From Euclidia mi (Eukaryota; Arthropoda; Insecta; Lepidoptera; Erebidae), in contig OX123200.2 of NCBI GenBank assembly GCA_944739405.2, positions 10,308,761 to 10,372,760 of the forward strand: 64,000 bases of DNA, written 5' to 3'. Of the stretch, positions 45,909 through 56,322 are shown piece after piece. The first letter of the stretch is position 1; every line of letters starts with the position of its first letter. The translations under genes were made by a program, and so were the position numbers. Under the pieces are notes generated by a model. It did no database searches. It worked only from the letters and a program-made list of their open reading frames with translations, and had not been told where the DNA came from.

Positions 45909-46640
45909 AAGTAACTTGTCGAATTTAATTGACTTTTGTAATCTTGGATTTAAGAATGAAAAATTGGAAAACTAAATTAAAATGTAACGAAACTATTTGT
46001 ATTTTATAAATACCAAATATTTATATAAAGTATTTTTCACATCTCTGGATGTAAAAAACAAACGTAAAACAGTACGTTAATAATTATATTAAATGATGAT
46101 GTTGACATCGAATTTGTTGATTTTATTTAATTACTGCTTAAATATTTTTCTGTACACTTTATGACTAAATAAATCGAAATCACAAGCATTCGAGCGTGTG
46201 AGGCAGTGAAAATGTTTTTCGCGACTACTTCATTCGAGTCCATGAGCTTTCGAACCTATGAGGCAGTGGAAAAAAAATTCGCAACAGCGTGTGTCGCAAC
46301 AGCGGCGTTCGAAACAACATAGAGGACCCATAGTCAAGTTGTAATCTGATTGGCACTTTTAGGTATAGTCTTTCTAATTTCAGCATCAATGGGCGCCGAC
46401 TGAGAAAAGACTACCTTACCGACCCTTTCACAAAATATCGACGTAAAGCAACATTATTTTAGTTCGCACAAATGAATATTAAAATTAAAAGCTTTCAGCA
46501 GAAATGGAGTCGGTTTTTTTATTTGTACAACAACATTATTAAATTAAAGTTCAGTCTAAAAGGTTACGTTCACCATTGTTGTGTTTGCTAATGGCATGTT
46601 CTTAATTAAGTTACTGTTAACATTATACATATTATAAACA

Positions 46641-47454
46641 GAACAAAGTAAATAAATTATCGTGGTTTTTGGAAAGTTTTGTAGCATTATTATCAAACCC
46701 ACACTTATGCATCGAATGACAGATTTCTTCTTCCCGATTACCTATACTTAAGTATCAAAATAGGTAGAAATCTAAAATTTTAAACTTTGTGTTGTAACAT
46801 TATTTGATCAGTTATTGAATACTTCTTGTCGAGCACTAAACTAGACTAATTATTTTGTTCGTGTATTGTAGGTATTCTAAACTTGTAAGATAAGGATGAA
46901 AGTTAGTCAAAGTCAAAATCAATTATTCATGTTAGCAAAGTGACGTCAAAATTTCAGTTATTACTAAGTCTAAGTAATTACTAGATGAATCTATATTTAC
47001 ATTTAGTTTGTTTGAAAAACCGATGATTTTTGGAACCGGTACTAACTAAATGCAAATCAGCTAGTGCTATAATAGTATGAACACTAAGAAGAAAATTCAT
47101 ACACGAATAGATTTTTTCTTTTTAAAAGACTTTTCCCGCACTAGGAATAAAGCCCGTGTTGCGGGGCACTTAACAAACATGCAACCAACGGGCACAATGT
47201 ACACCTAGATTCCTAACAATAATTTATGGATCACAGAAACTGATCTCTTATGTGGGGATCTAAACCTCAACATTCGGCTCAATGTCTAATCACAGGAACT
47301 ACTGTTCCGATTTAGATAATTCTTTTGGTGTTTGATAGCTAATTAATCGTGGAAGGCTATAGGCTACATAACATCACGTTAAGAGCCACTTGTGTGGAGC
47401 AGTATCCCTAGCTTATCTAGGATAGAAATAAAGTTCGATCTCATGTAGAAATAC
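46641..47454. other. AT-rich stretch with one LINE tail
   Basis: At 46905-46935 AGTCAAAGTCAAAATCA is the complement of a common LINE 3' tail (compare 63915-63945 on the plus strand). The rest holds no recognised gene. Confidence 0.45.
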
Positions 47455-47722
47455 ATACATACATAGTCTCACGCCTATATCCCCAAAGAGGAAGGCAGAG
47501 GTATATTGCTACACCCACTTTTCGCCAGATTTATTTTAGTCCCACGTAATAGGGGGCGAGCCTATTGCCGTACCGGACACATTACCAGACTCCGAGCTGC
47601 TACTGAGAATTTCCCAACGGAAAAACCGAATAACACTTTGCCCGACCCGGGGATCGAACCCAAGACCTCCCAATCCCACGCGCACATTTATGCCGCAAGA
47701 CCAAGGGCGAGGCAGTCTCAGA
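47455..47722 (-). mobile_element. SINE family 2, near full length
   Basis: Minus-strand head with 'GAGGTCTTGGGTTCGATCCC' (B box about 47646-47662), a body with 'AATAGGCTCGCCCCC' and the 3' end CGTGAGACTATGTATGTATG at 47455-47476. Confidence 0.85.
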
Positions 47723-48013
47723 GTAGAAATAAATAGGTTAAAAATCCAACGTAGTACGTGCGTCGTTTCACGTCGTATGTTGTGTGATTGTTGATACATT
47801 GAATGCTTGTTCAGTACTGTACCTTATTTCCCCAGCGGTGAAAATGCGAACCGACCTCTGTAGAAAACATATAGTAAAAATCTGCACCAACCAGATCGTT
47901 AACAAAGGACTATATATTGCATTTCAAAACTACTTTTGTTTTCAATATTACGTTGTAATATTAGTTCCACCCCCTGCGAATTTTGTAGTAGCCAAAAAAC
48001 ATCTACCCCCCAG

Positions 48014-48230
48014 AAGTAATCTGCAGTGGATCGTTTACGAAGCCAGGTTGGCCGCTGCAGACACAGGGCGCTCACGAACAGACCGTGAGTCACCTGCTAG
48101 AGTGTCCTAAGTGTCCGCACAGATGTTCGGGGGCCGATCTATGTCAAGCCACTAACAATGCCGTTGCAGTTACTGGGCTGTTGTCATTTCAATTCTGTAC
48201 CAACGACTCGAGAAGAAGAAGAATATTACG
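48014..48230 (+). pseudogene. Possible LINE protein C-terminus
   Basis: One frame gives 'TVSHLLECPKCPH', a zinc-binding-like block seen near the end of some LINE proteins. It continues with 'GADLCQATNNAVAVTG' and ends in a GAAGAAGAAGAA run. A weak, short match; it could be chance. Confidence 0.3.
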
Positions 48231-48464
48231 TCACAATTGATATGTAATCTAAGCATCGGATTATAAGAAATAATGTAGTTTCTAGATCATTTGGTTTAAA
48301 TTAAATGTCAGTAAAACCAATATATCTCGATGAAATCCGTAAACCGTAGTTTGATTTCAATGTGTAACATTTGCGTATAGCCAAGAAAATGCTATGATTA
48401 TTATAATTATTATGTTATAGTATAATTAAAAATCTATCTAGTATAATTTTAGTATAATTATCTT

Positions 48465-48640
48465 GGGCAAAAGTGTTACTGGGTTTTTCCGAATACTCAG
48501 TAGCAGCCCGGAGTCTGGTGATGTGCCCGGTAACGGCAATAGGCTCGCTTCCTATTACGTGGGACCTAAAAATTCATGGCGAAATGTGGGTGTAATATTT
48601 ACACCTCTGCCTACTCATTCGGGGATACAGGCGTGAGGCT
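48465..48640 (+). mobile_element. SINE family 2, 5'-truncated
   Basis: Plus-strand body and end: 'CAGTAGCAGCCCGGAGTCTG', 'GGCAATAGGCTCGC', 'GGCGAAATGTGGGTGTAA' and 'GGATACAGGCGTGAGG', then an AAATAAATAAAA tail instead of ATGT. Confidence 0.8.
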
Positions 48641-48874
48641 TTAAATAAAAATAAATAAAATAAATAATTAAAAATTTCTATATCGGATAAACAATCTAGG
48701 TCAGCCCGCGATTTCTCCTGCTAGGGATACGGCGTACATTTTCTTTAAGTAGGCATTATTTGTTTACTTTTATAGGTTTAGTAAGTGGCAGTACCTACGT
48801 AACATGAATATACAGATAAGATTTTATTTTTGTGTGTCTTCAATACTAATTTCATCGTGGCCCGAACGGACGGT

Positions 48875-49004
48875 GCTTCTTTTTAGGGTTCCGTAGTAGC
48901 CTATAAAGAAACTTTGTAGTTTTGCCATGTCCGTACATCCGTCCGTCTGTCTGTCTGCACTTTACGCGGAAACTATAAGCACTAGAGACCTGAAATTTGG
49001 CATT
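48875..49004 (+). repeat. Fragment of the AGGGTTCCGTA repeat family
   Basis: TTTTTAGGGTTCCGTAGTAG followed by CCGTCCGTCTGTCTGTCTGC, as at 2579 and 57083. Confidence 0.6.
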
Positions 49005-49272
49005 ATATAATAATAATAATAATATTCTACCACATTCACACAACACCATCTAGTCCCAAACTAAGCAGAAGCTTGTACTACTGGTACTAGAAAATGGATA
49101 GACATACATAATATATACTTTTTTTATTGTAAATACATACATATTATACATAGAAACACCCAGACCAAGACAAACATCCATCTTCATGCACACAAATGTT
49201 TCTCGAGCGGGAATCGAACCCGCGACCTTCGGTGTAGCTGTCGCTTACACTCCCGCGGCGCCCACCGGCCGT
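49005..49272 (-). mobile_element. SINE family 3, second copy
   Basis: The right-hand head carries B box GGTTCGATTCCC (minus strand, about 49206-49220). The tail is a TAATAATAATAA stretch at 49008-49022. It matches 33912-34174 along its length. Confidence 0.82.
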
Positions 49273-50020
49273 CAAAATATCATCTTCTTTTATCATTTTG
49301 TCGTAAATTTGCTTGAAATAAACATCTGATTCACAAAAAAATCGATGTAATTCAACATTTTATTACTAGAAAAACACTCTCTAAAGCATCATCGCAATCA
49401 TCTACAACCATATTCCCAGAGATCCCCAAAGTTTAGTACTTTTTTACACAACATAAACATAATTTCGCTTGAATAGTAATCTTGTTTCACACAAACATAT
49501 ATTTATGACGTCACCATAAACATCCTCCAATCTGTCAGCAGGAGATATCTCGTAGGGTTTATGCCTATTTTCCCGTCTGCCCTTCTATCCCCATTTATAT
49601 TTCCGTTACCTTTGATTGCTGTTATAATATTTTATTGTAATATCTGTCATTTGCTATGAATGAGGGGCTATTTATCTCTGGCCTCATAGAGCGAAGTGGG
49701 CTGTGATTTCAACAGTTTATGCCTCTCCCCTCTTCCTCGTAGCTATTTGCTCGAATAAGAATCTCTTTATGTTTTCTTACGTAATTTGCTTGTATACTGT
49801 TGGCTGAATAAAAATATATTTGTACTTGGTATCTTGTCTTGTATCTTGATTAACCTCCTTTGCTTTATATAATCTCACTTTGTGTACATCCTAGTTAGTT
49901 TGTTTATGCGGCGTTTCGCTTTAGCCGTTTTATTGGCTTTTAAGAAGTGAGTGTACTATTTATGTACTTGCTTTTCCATGTTTAAAGTTAGGTTTAAACA
50001 TTCCCCTTTAAAATAGGTAA
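49273..50020. other. AT-rich stretch, nothing recognised
   Basis: No open frame of interest and no repeat family I know. A TTTGTACTTGGTATCTTGTC run near 49825 may be the 3' end of a further LINE. Confidence 0.4.
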
Positions 50021-50226
50021 TCTTATTATATAAAATCCTTGGGTTACTGACTGACTGACAGACACGCTACAGCCGAAACTATTGGGCGCAGGAAGCTGAA
50101 AAGTGGCATGTATGTTCCTTGGGGACCGTAGGGGTGCACTAAGAAGGAATTTCCCGAAATTCCAACGGGATCGGCCAAAACGGGTAAATTAAAAAAAATG
50201 CAGGCGTAGCTGCTGGCGTCCTCTAG
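50021..50226 (+). mobile_element. Short Helitron, same family as 18760
   Basis: TC start (50021) and CTAG end (50223-50226), preceded by A and followed by T. Same body as 18760-18967 ('GGGGACCGTAGGGGTGCAC'). Confidence 0.85.
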
Positions 50227-50393
50227 TCTTTAATATAAAAATGAATCGCTGAATGTGTTGCTAAGCGCAAATCTTGAGAGCAGCTGAACCGATATAGTAA
50301 TTTTTTTTTATAGTGTTCCATGAAGAACGAGAATGATTCTTACGGAGAAAAAAAATTACTTTTAGGTGGTACCAAGTTCGCTGGAACAGCTAG
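50227..50393 (+). mobile_element. Second short Helitron directly abutting the first
   Basis: Starts TCTTTAATATAAAAATGAAT and ends GGAACAGCTAG before T. It belongs to another Helitron subfamily. The first element seems to have inserted exactly at this one's 5' boundary. Confidence 0.72.
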
Positions 50394-50432
50394 TCATACT
50401 ATAAAGATAGCTTCCTTATTTTTTATTTTTTT

Positions 50433-51076
50433 TTAGTATAGGAAGACAAACGAACAAGCGGGTAACCTGATGGTAAGTAATCACCGCCGCCCATAGACAC
50501 CTGCAATGCCCGAAGGATCACAAGTGCGTTGCCTACTTTTTAAAAAGGAATATGCTCGCTTCTTGAAGATTCCAATGTCGAACTGGTTTGGAAATATCGC
50601 TACAGGTAGCTGGTTCGACAGTTTGGCCGTACGAGGCAGAAAATGGCGTGTGAATCGTACGGTAGAAGAACGCCACTCATCAAGGTGGTGAGGATGGAAT
50701 TTTAATTTGTGGCGAGTTGTACGGTGGGGAAATGCCGCAGCGGGTATCAGACCAAAGAACTCCTCAGAACACTCCCCATGATACATACGATAGAGAACGC
50801 AGAGAGACGCAACATCTCTACGCAGGTGAAGATGGTCGAGCCGGTTTGTAAGGACCACGTCATATATGACTCGAGCCGCTCGACGTTGGACGCGGTCAAA
50901 TGGAAGCAGTTGGTATTGTGGTGCCCCGGCCCAAAGATGGCAGCAGTACTCCATGTGGACCTAACTTGAGCTTTGTAAAGCAAGAGACAGAACCGAACAT
51001 TCAAATACACGTATTCTGGGGTAGAGATGCCCGGCTCGGTGCAGTGACAATTTACGAAAAGTAGCTGGCTGGCCAT
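50433..51076 (-). pseudogene. LINE reverse transcriptase 3' end (CR1/Jockey group)
   Basis: The C-terminal 157 codons (50954-50481) contain 'EYCCHLWAGAPQYQLLPFDR', 'VQRRAARVI', 'LRRDVASLCVLYRMYHGEC' and 'FKKRAYSFLKSRQR', a family I recall as common in Lepidoptera. A frameshift just upstream (near 50957) separates it from 'FCLLLYKAQVRST' in the other frame. The 3' UTR (50480-50433) contains the complement of 'GCGGGTAACCTGATGGTAAG' and ends in an A-rich tail. 5'-truncated and inactive. Confidence 0.85.
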
Positions 51077-51617
51077 GAAGAGGCGGTATCCAAGCTCAGT
51101 GTCTCTATTGCAAAGGCATCCTGCAATGGACTACAGCAGACTGATAATATGCTTAGATACAAAAATATCAACAATAACGTTTTTAAGTAGGTACTATGTT
51201 CACGTAAATTCTGTTGTGATATTTTTCACCGTAATAAGTTTCTCGTGTCGAAAAGCCTACAACGTTTATACATTTATCCAGCTATTATAAAACGTTTTAA
51301 CTTAAAAATACCCGTATATCCACAGTGTAACAAAGTTCCCTTTACTGGGCTGTCGAAAGCCGCAGTACATCAATAACCGAGCGTTGCGTCATTTACCATT
51401 CAAAGCGGGAGCATAGTTTAAAACAGCCGATTGACGAAGACTAATGATCGTTTTTACCGACTTACTGGCGACACACTGGCGCTGTGGATGAAAAAACCAC
51501 GGTATAGAAAATATTTGTTAAAAAACTGGTTTGCTATTCTGTGCGCATTTATTGTCTGCACGTATAGTTTATAATATATGTCCCATTGCAAAGAACGGAC
51601 CTCTTTTCGTTATGAGA
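51077..51617. other. Stretch without recognised gene
   Basis: The first part probably continues the LINE 3' end region upstream on the minus strand (traces such as 'LDTELGYRLF'). The remainder is AT-rich with no clear element. Confidence 0.4.
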
Positions 51618-51850
51618 AGAGTTAGGCCGTATGCCACGCTGGCCTAGTGCGGGTTCGCAGACTTCACTTGTCTTTCTAGCACATTACCTACGAAGAACTC
51701 TCAGAAACTATGTTTTCCTTCACCGTTTAGCAAACGATTATAAAAAATTTAATTCGAACATAACTTGGAAAAGTCAGTGGTGCGCGCCTTGCATTCGAAC
51801 CCGAAATCCTCTGCGTAGCATTCTGTCAGTTTCTCCACTAGGCTACTGCA
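51618..51850 (-). mobile_element. SINE fragments including a family-1 head
   Basis: 51780-51850 is the minus-strand head of family 1: GGTTCGAATGCAAGGCGCGC, preceded by 'TAGCCTAGTGGAG'. 51625-51720 ('CACGCTGGCCTAGTGCGGGT') belongs to a different SINE joined to it. Composite. Confidence 0.6.
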
Positions 51851-52451
51851 TAAAATAATTTTATAAGATTCAAAATCTGACCGCAAATATTAATTATACT
51901 ATGGCGACGACGAACAAGGCAGTTGGGCCCAACTAATCCAGGCACAAGTTGGGTAATCAATCTTCTCGTATATCGCTCCACGGATTAATGTACGGATAAT
52001 TACCGTTGATCAATATTGAAAAGTGAACAAATCCTCGACGAACACTGATCGATAGATTGTATGTTGTTACCAGTGCTAGTCATAAATTAAGCTACATATA
52101 ACAGCAGCTTTATCAAGCTAAAATGGAATTCAATTTGAACACAATAAGGGTGATTAATGAATATCTGAAATAGGTTACATAGGCCTTTTTATCTGATTTT
52201 ATTTAAGACGAAATGGGGCACAGTAAGGCCTTAATTCAAAATCTACGGTAAAGTGTAACCTAGATTGACTGACCTTTAAAATTAGTGACGCACTTCCTAA
52301 TCAGGAAAGTTATCGATTGCACTAAATGTTCCTAGTTGAGTGTTTAAATAGAAATGTTGCCACTGTTAGAAAAGAAAATGAAACAGATTTGGGTTTGTAA
52401 TTAGTAGTCAACAGTTATGACATTTAAAATACATAAAAAACAAATATGTTT
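51851..52451. other. AT-rich stretch, nothing recognised
   Basis: No coherent frame or repeat end found. The sequence looks like diverged non-coding DNA. Confidence 0.4.
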
Positions 52452-52650
52452 ATTAAAAACTAGTCTTGGCGTGGCGACCACGTACCGACGACTCAGCAGG
52501 GGTAGGCATCCAGCAAGGTGGACCGACGATCTGGTTAAGATCGTGGTAAGTAGGTAGTTAGATGCGGGTGGCTCAGGATCAGTCTATGTGGAGAACCTTG
52601 GGGGGACTCCTATGTCCAGAAGTGGTCGGCTCTAGGCTGACATGATGAAT
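52452..52650 (+). pseudogene. RTE-C LINE 3' fragment, plus strand
   Basis: Translation gives 'ARWTDDLVKIV' and 'LDAGGSGSVYVENLGG', the C-terminal text also found on the minus strand at 52940-53164 ('ARWTDDLVKIAGGGWMRAAQ'). Broken by stops. Confidence 0.65.
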
Positions 52651-52934
52651 TAGATTTGGAGTAGTAAGAGAAAGGGGTTTGGGTAATTTTGTATGGACCA
52701 GTGGCATGATTTTTTTTTGAGTGGCCACTTAATTTATTGTTGCTAACATATAGTGATATATATAATAATAATGACTCATAAAATAACTTTGCCTTAATTA
52801 ATATCGGAGCTGAAATATATGATATCGAAGGAGGAAGAATTGCAACATCATGTCGTCTAAATAAAGACGTAACCTGTGAAAAAATACAGCACGCATGGCA
52901 CAATACATACATTCATAAAGTTACGCATGTTATT

Positions 52935-53752
52935 GGAGGAGTATGTACGGCATTCATCATCATCATAGCAGCCAACGTCCACTGCTGCTCAACCAAGGTT
53001 CTCCACACAGACCGGTCTTGAGCCGCCCGCATCCAACCACCTCCCGCGATCTTGACGAGATCGTCGGTCCACCTTGCGGGGGGGCCTACCTCTGCTGCAT
53101 CGTCCGGCACGTGGCCGCCACTCCAGAACCTTTCTGCCCCAACGGCCATCGGTTCTTCGAGCAATGTGCACTGCCCACTGCCACTTTAGCTTGGCTATCC
53201 GGAGAGCTATGTCGGCGACTTTGGTTCTACTGCGGATCTCCTCATTTCTGATTCGATCTCGCAGTGAAACTCCAAGCATTGCTCTCTCCATCGCCCTCTG
53301 AGTGACCTTGAGCCTTCTGATAAGGCCCATAGTGAGCGACCACGTCTCTGATCCGTAAGTCGTCACTGGCAACACACACTGGTCAAAAACTTTTAGATAT
53401 CGGACGAGAAGATATGTCGTAGCTTCCCAAACGCTGCCCAACCGAGTCGAATTCGACAATTGACCTCCTTCTCGAAGTTGGACCTACCTAATTGGACTAC
53501 TGGTACCAGGTAGATATACTTGTCCACAACTTCGACTGTAGAGTTCCCAACCTGAATAGGAGCAGGTACAACATGGACGTTTGACATAATTTTCGCTTGT
53601 CCATGTTCATCTTAAGACCTACTTGTTAGGAGACTCTACAGAGGCCATCGAGCATTGTGCCTAGGTCTTCCATGGTCTCAGCCATGACTACGATATCATC
53701 TGCAAATCGAAGGTGAGTGATGTACTCGCCGTTGATGTTGATGTTTATGAAG
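52935..53752 (-). pseudogene. RTE-C LINE inserted in the DNA transposon
   Basis: Read right to left: 'INGEYITHLRFADDIVVMAE' (53690-53752, with the catalytic FADD), 'MEDLGTMLDGL', then 'MSNVHVVPAPIQVGNSTVEV' (53587 down), 'VFDQCVLPVTTYGSETWSLT' (about 53400-53340), 'RAMERAMLGVSLRDRIRNEE' and 'ARWTDDLVKIAGGGWMRAAQ'. It ends in ATGATGATGAATGCC. 5'-truncated at the palm. Several frameshifts. The 5' junction cuts directly into the transposase reading 'YSLHK'. Confidence 0.84.
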
Positions 53753-53990
53753 GCTATAAGGTTTTCTTTGAAAATAATAGTTACTGTTTTTTTGCAAGTA
53801 AACGTATGTGCCGTCTAGTATAATAATGGCTCTACGATCACCTATAGGAGCATCTGGATTTCCAAATAGAGCATTTGGAATGGATAGACATCGGGATATA
53901 ACCTCTTCACGGCTTCATGTGGTTAAAACCCAAGTTCTGTAGTACGAATTCTGCGGTTAAATCTTGTCTAACCAGTCGCATCGTCTTCAA
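53742..53990 (-). pseudogene. DDE transposase fragment (DDE_Tnp_4-like)
   Basis: Translation yields 'SREEVISRCLSIPNALFGNP', 'RRAIIILDGTYVYLQKNSNY' and 'FQRKPYSLHK'. The 'LDGTY' Asp followed by 'YLQK.SNY..Q...YS.HK' is the pattern I recall at the start of the DDE core in Harbinger-related (DDE_Tnp_4) enzymes. The rest is cut off by the RTE-C insertion. Inactive. Confidence 0.55.
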
Positions 53991-54851
53991 CTGTCTTAAA
54001 TTTTTAGCAAATGGTAATTTGATTTTATATATTACTTTAAATATATCGGCTTCGATGAACGTGGAAAAGTAACGTTCATAGAAAAAAAATTACGACTTAA
54101 TGTGTTCTTTTTAACAAAACACTTTTCATTAGTGGCCGCGTATTTTAAAAAAACATGCCACTTTTACCCAAACCCCTTTCCAACACATCTGTTATTGCCC
54201 GTGAATCGAACAAAATAAATAAATATACTTTATTTCTTTAAAGTTTTGCTACGTTCAAGTGTTCCGTATTGTATATAACTGTTGTAAATTAACTCTCAGA
54301 ACTTGCGAGCTCACTTACGAAGTTTGTGATTAATTCGTGAACGTTATTGATGACGGTGTTTGTAATACTTAGTTGATTATGTTGCAAATTGGACGCGAAT
54401 CGCCTGATAACTGATCACTCATTTTAATGCAAAATTGGTTTTGCGTAATTACGAGAGTATCACGTGAAGGTTAGGTGGAGAAGTTATGTGCAAATGTTTA
54501 TGTCCACCGAATGAAAAGGAGTTTGGGTAACATTGTATGGGCCAGAGGCGTCATTTTTTTTTCAGCGGTCACGAATAATTTTTATGATTCTTCGTAGTGC
54601 TATACCAAATATATACATAACTTCAATTAATTTTGTCCTAAGTAATATCGGACCTGAGATTTGAGCATTTGAAGATTTTCAGAATGTCGTCAATATAAAC
54701 TAATAGAGAGATGCGCTTAGTGTTTTACTTAAGATGATTTACGTTGCAAGATCGTTCACTTACATGATATCAATGTAATAGGACATAAACGAAATAATAA
54801 AACCATATGTTTATGCTTTAAAATATTATATTACACAGTTTGCTGTCTTCA

Positions 54852-56188
54852 TACATTTCAATTGGGAGTGGCTTGTGACGTCCGACAAATAAGCGGGCTG
54901 GGCCTACAGGTAGCGCCACATAAGACCGAGGCGCTGTAGTTCCACAGGAAACGACAGAGTGTGGTTCCATCTAGCTCGCTTATTAGAGTGGATGGTGTGG
55001 AGGCCCAAGTAGACCGGTATATTAAGTACCTCGGGCTCACCCTCGACAGCCGCTGGAGCTTCAAAGAGGATCTCGAGCGTATGGTCCCTTGAGTTCACGG
55101 ATCAGCAGGAGCCCTTCAAAGGCTGCTTCTGAACCTCAGAGGTCCCAGAGAAGAAGTTCGCCGTCTCTATTGTGCAGCCGTACGATCCATGGTCCTTTAC
55201 AGAGCGCCTATATTGGCCACACGCCTAGCGGCCTCCTCACGCTGTAGAGCCAAGCTCAATAGCGTGCAACGGGCGGCTGCCATTCGGATCGTACGAGGAT
55301 ACCGCACAATTTCATCGGAAGTGGCGACAGTTCCAGCTCGTTTCCCGACCTTCGATATCCTGGCGGACATGGACGCGAAGGTCTATGACCAGACTCGCGC
55401 AGTTCACCGGGAAGCGAACGGGGATGTCCAGGACGCGCTCGAAATGCGGCGCAATGCTCACCGACAGGCTCTGCAGTAATGGGAAAACGCTCTCGGTGCC
55501 ATTCTGCCAAGCTTTGAAGCGTGGGTTGGACGGAAACGTGGCCGCATCACCTACCGATTGACTCAGATGCCCATCGGGCACGGGTACTTCGGTGAGTATC
55601 TGAATCGAATCGGATGCGAAAGAACGGCACAATATCACCACTGTGCAGGCAACTTAAACTCCGCTCAGCATACGTCTCCAACGTTTTGCCCAACGATTGC
55701 TGGGCATGGGTGTCCGAGCGTGAAATCCTTGTCGACCAGATCGGACGCGATCTGTCCCCGCCAGCAGTTGTTGCTGCCATGCTGGCGAGTGAGGAGGGCT
55801 GGCAAGCAGTGGCCTCCGTTTGTGAAGCTGTTATGCTCCAAAAGGAGGTTGCAGAGCGGTATCGGGACAGAGCTAATCCTGCCCGAAGACAAGAGCGTCG
55901 GCGCAGAGAGCCGCCAATGGAGCCGCGGGCCGCCAGAGCCTGAGGAACTCTGGTCGCTGATTAGGATTCATTGCTCCGGGAAGCCACCAGTAAGGGTAAT
56001 TGAGGGCGTTTAGCCTTCCCTAAGAACGGGTTCCATTGAACATGGCGCCATACGAGGAAGACTTGACAGCTCCTGTACCCAGTGTTCCTCCCGTGAGGCG
56101 TCTTTGGTTGGCGGTCGAGGTGGTTTTTAGTGGTAACACCACATACTCCGGCTCTCCGTAAACCACCTCGTAAAACAAAAAAAAACGT
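54852..56188 (+). pseudogene. R1-type LINE reverse transcriptase, C-terminal half
   Basis: GC-rich, plus strand. In order: 'AGLGLQVAPHKTEAL' (about 54890), 'RYIKYLGLTLDSRWSF' (about 55015-55062), 'AVRSMVLYRAPILATRL' (about 55175-55225), 'NSVQRAAAIRIVRGYRTISS', 'WVGRKRGRITYRLTQ', 'GHGYFGEYLNRIGCERTAQY' with a CCHC-like 'HHC' near 55640, then 'ILVDQIGRDLSPPAVVAAML' and 'EAVMLQKEVAERYRDRAN'. The layout fits R1-clade elements. Stops and frameshifts (for example 54925, 55093, 55478, about 55660) break it. The 3' UTR ends in an A-rich tail at about 56175. Inserted in the copy-2 DNA transposon. Confidence 0.8.
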
Positions 56189-56322
56189 TGTATACTTCGA
56201 TCAGATACGAATCGTCGCTTTTTGTCGCTTGTTCTACGCACTTGTTCAAGTACGTATAATACCAAATCATCGGAACTCACAGAAATGAGAAATTCATCTA
56301 GGTCAGGCACTTCCGCATTCAT
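56189..56322 (-). CDS. Possible N-terminal exon of the copy-2 transposase
   Basis: 'MNAEVPDLDEFLISVSSDDL' continues with 'LVLYVLEQVRRTSDKKRRF' and 'VSDRSIQRF', stopping where the R1 LINE enters. It is on the same strand as the transposase fragment in copy 1 and lies near the right end, where a transposase start is expected. Function inferred from position only. Confidence 0.35.

Larger units (their letters stand above)
43895..46047 (-). mobile_element. hAT element inside the foldback arms
   Basis: Ends are CAGAGATGTGAAAAATA and its complement, the CAGNGATG pattern of hAT elements. Expected 8-bp direct duplications are absent: the flanks TTTACATC and GATGTAAA are complementary because the inverted arms run straight through the hAT ends. 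Confidence 0.7.
43598..46329. mobile_element. Foldback element with 300-bp inverted arms around a hAT
   Basis: The arms are nearly perfect: 43598-43911 reads GGGTCCCCTATGTTGTTTCG onward, and 46030-46329 is its complement. A 9-bp direct duplication, ATAGTCAAG, lies outside (43589-43597 and 46330-46338). A 9-bp duplication with arms of hundreds of bases recalls Mutator-like elements, but the interior is a hAT. The arms contain repeated 'GCTGTTGCGA'-type words. Confidence 0.82.
38685..46640 (+). repeat. Macro-repeat unit E (last, truncated)
   Basis: Carries Tc1, RTE-B, a family-2 SINE and the hAT foldback. Homology to the unit end fades at about 46640, just before the next Tc1 left end would start, so this is the array's right edge. 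Spacers 40011-41355, 41935-42408, 42655-43597 and 46339-46640 show no gene. About 43405-43580 is not in other units and holds a short hairpin (TCTTTCGGGA and TCCCGAAAGA). Confidence 0.86.
52670..54180. mobile_element. DNA transposon with GAAAGGGGTTTGGGTAA ends (copy 1)
   Basis: Left end GAAAGGGGTTTGGGTAA at 52670 and its complement ending at 54180. Both ends continue with GTGGCATG, a T-run and a GGCC..ACT block. A minus-strand transposase fragment (53742-53990) is interrupted by an RTE-C insertion. No target duplication is clear. Related to the element at 54514-56696. Confidence 0.72.

Noticed and set aside
47784..48110. Plus-strand frame of 108 codons
   Set aside because: It crosses the boundary of a SINE-flanked region and mixes unrelated text; only a short zinc-like block in another frame looks meaningful.
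52943..53251. Pro/His-rich plus-strand frames near the RTE-C LINE
   Set aside because: Antisense to 'ARWTDDLVKIAGGG'-type LINE coding.
55256..55780. Several minus-strand frames of 75-110 codons
   Set aside because: Shadows of the GC-rich R1-type coding region on the plus strand.
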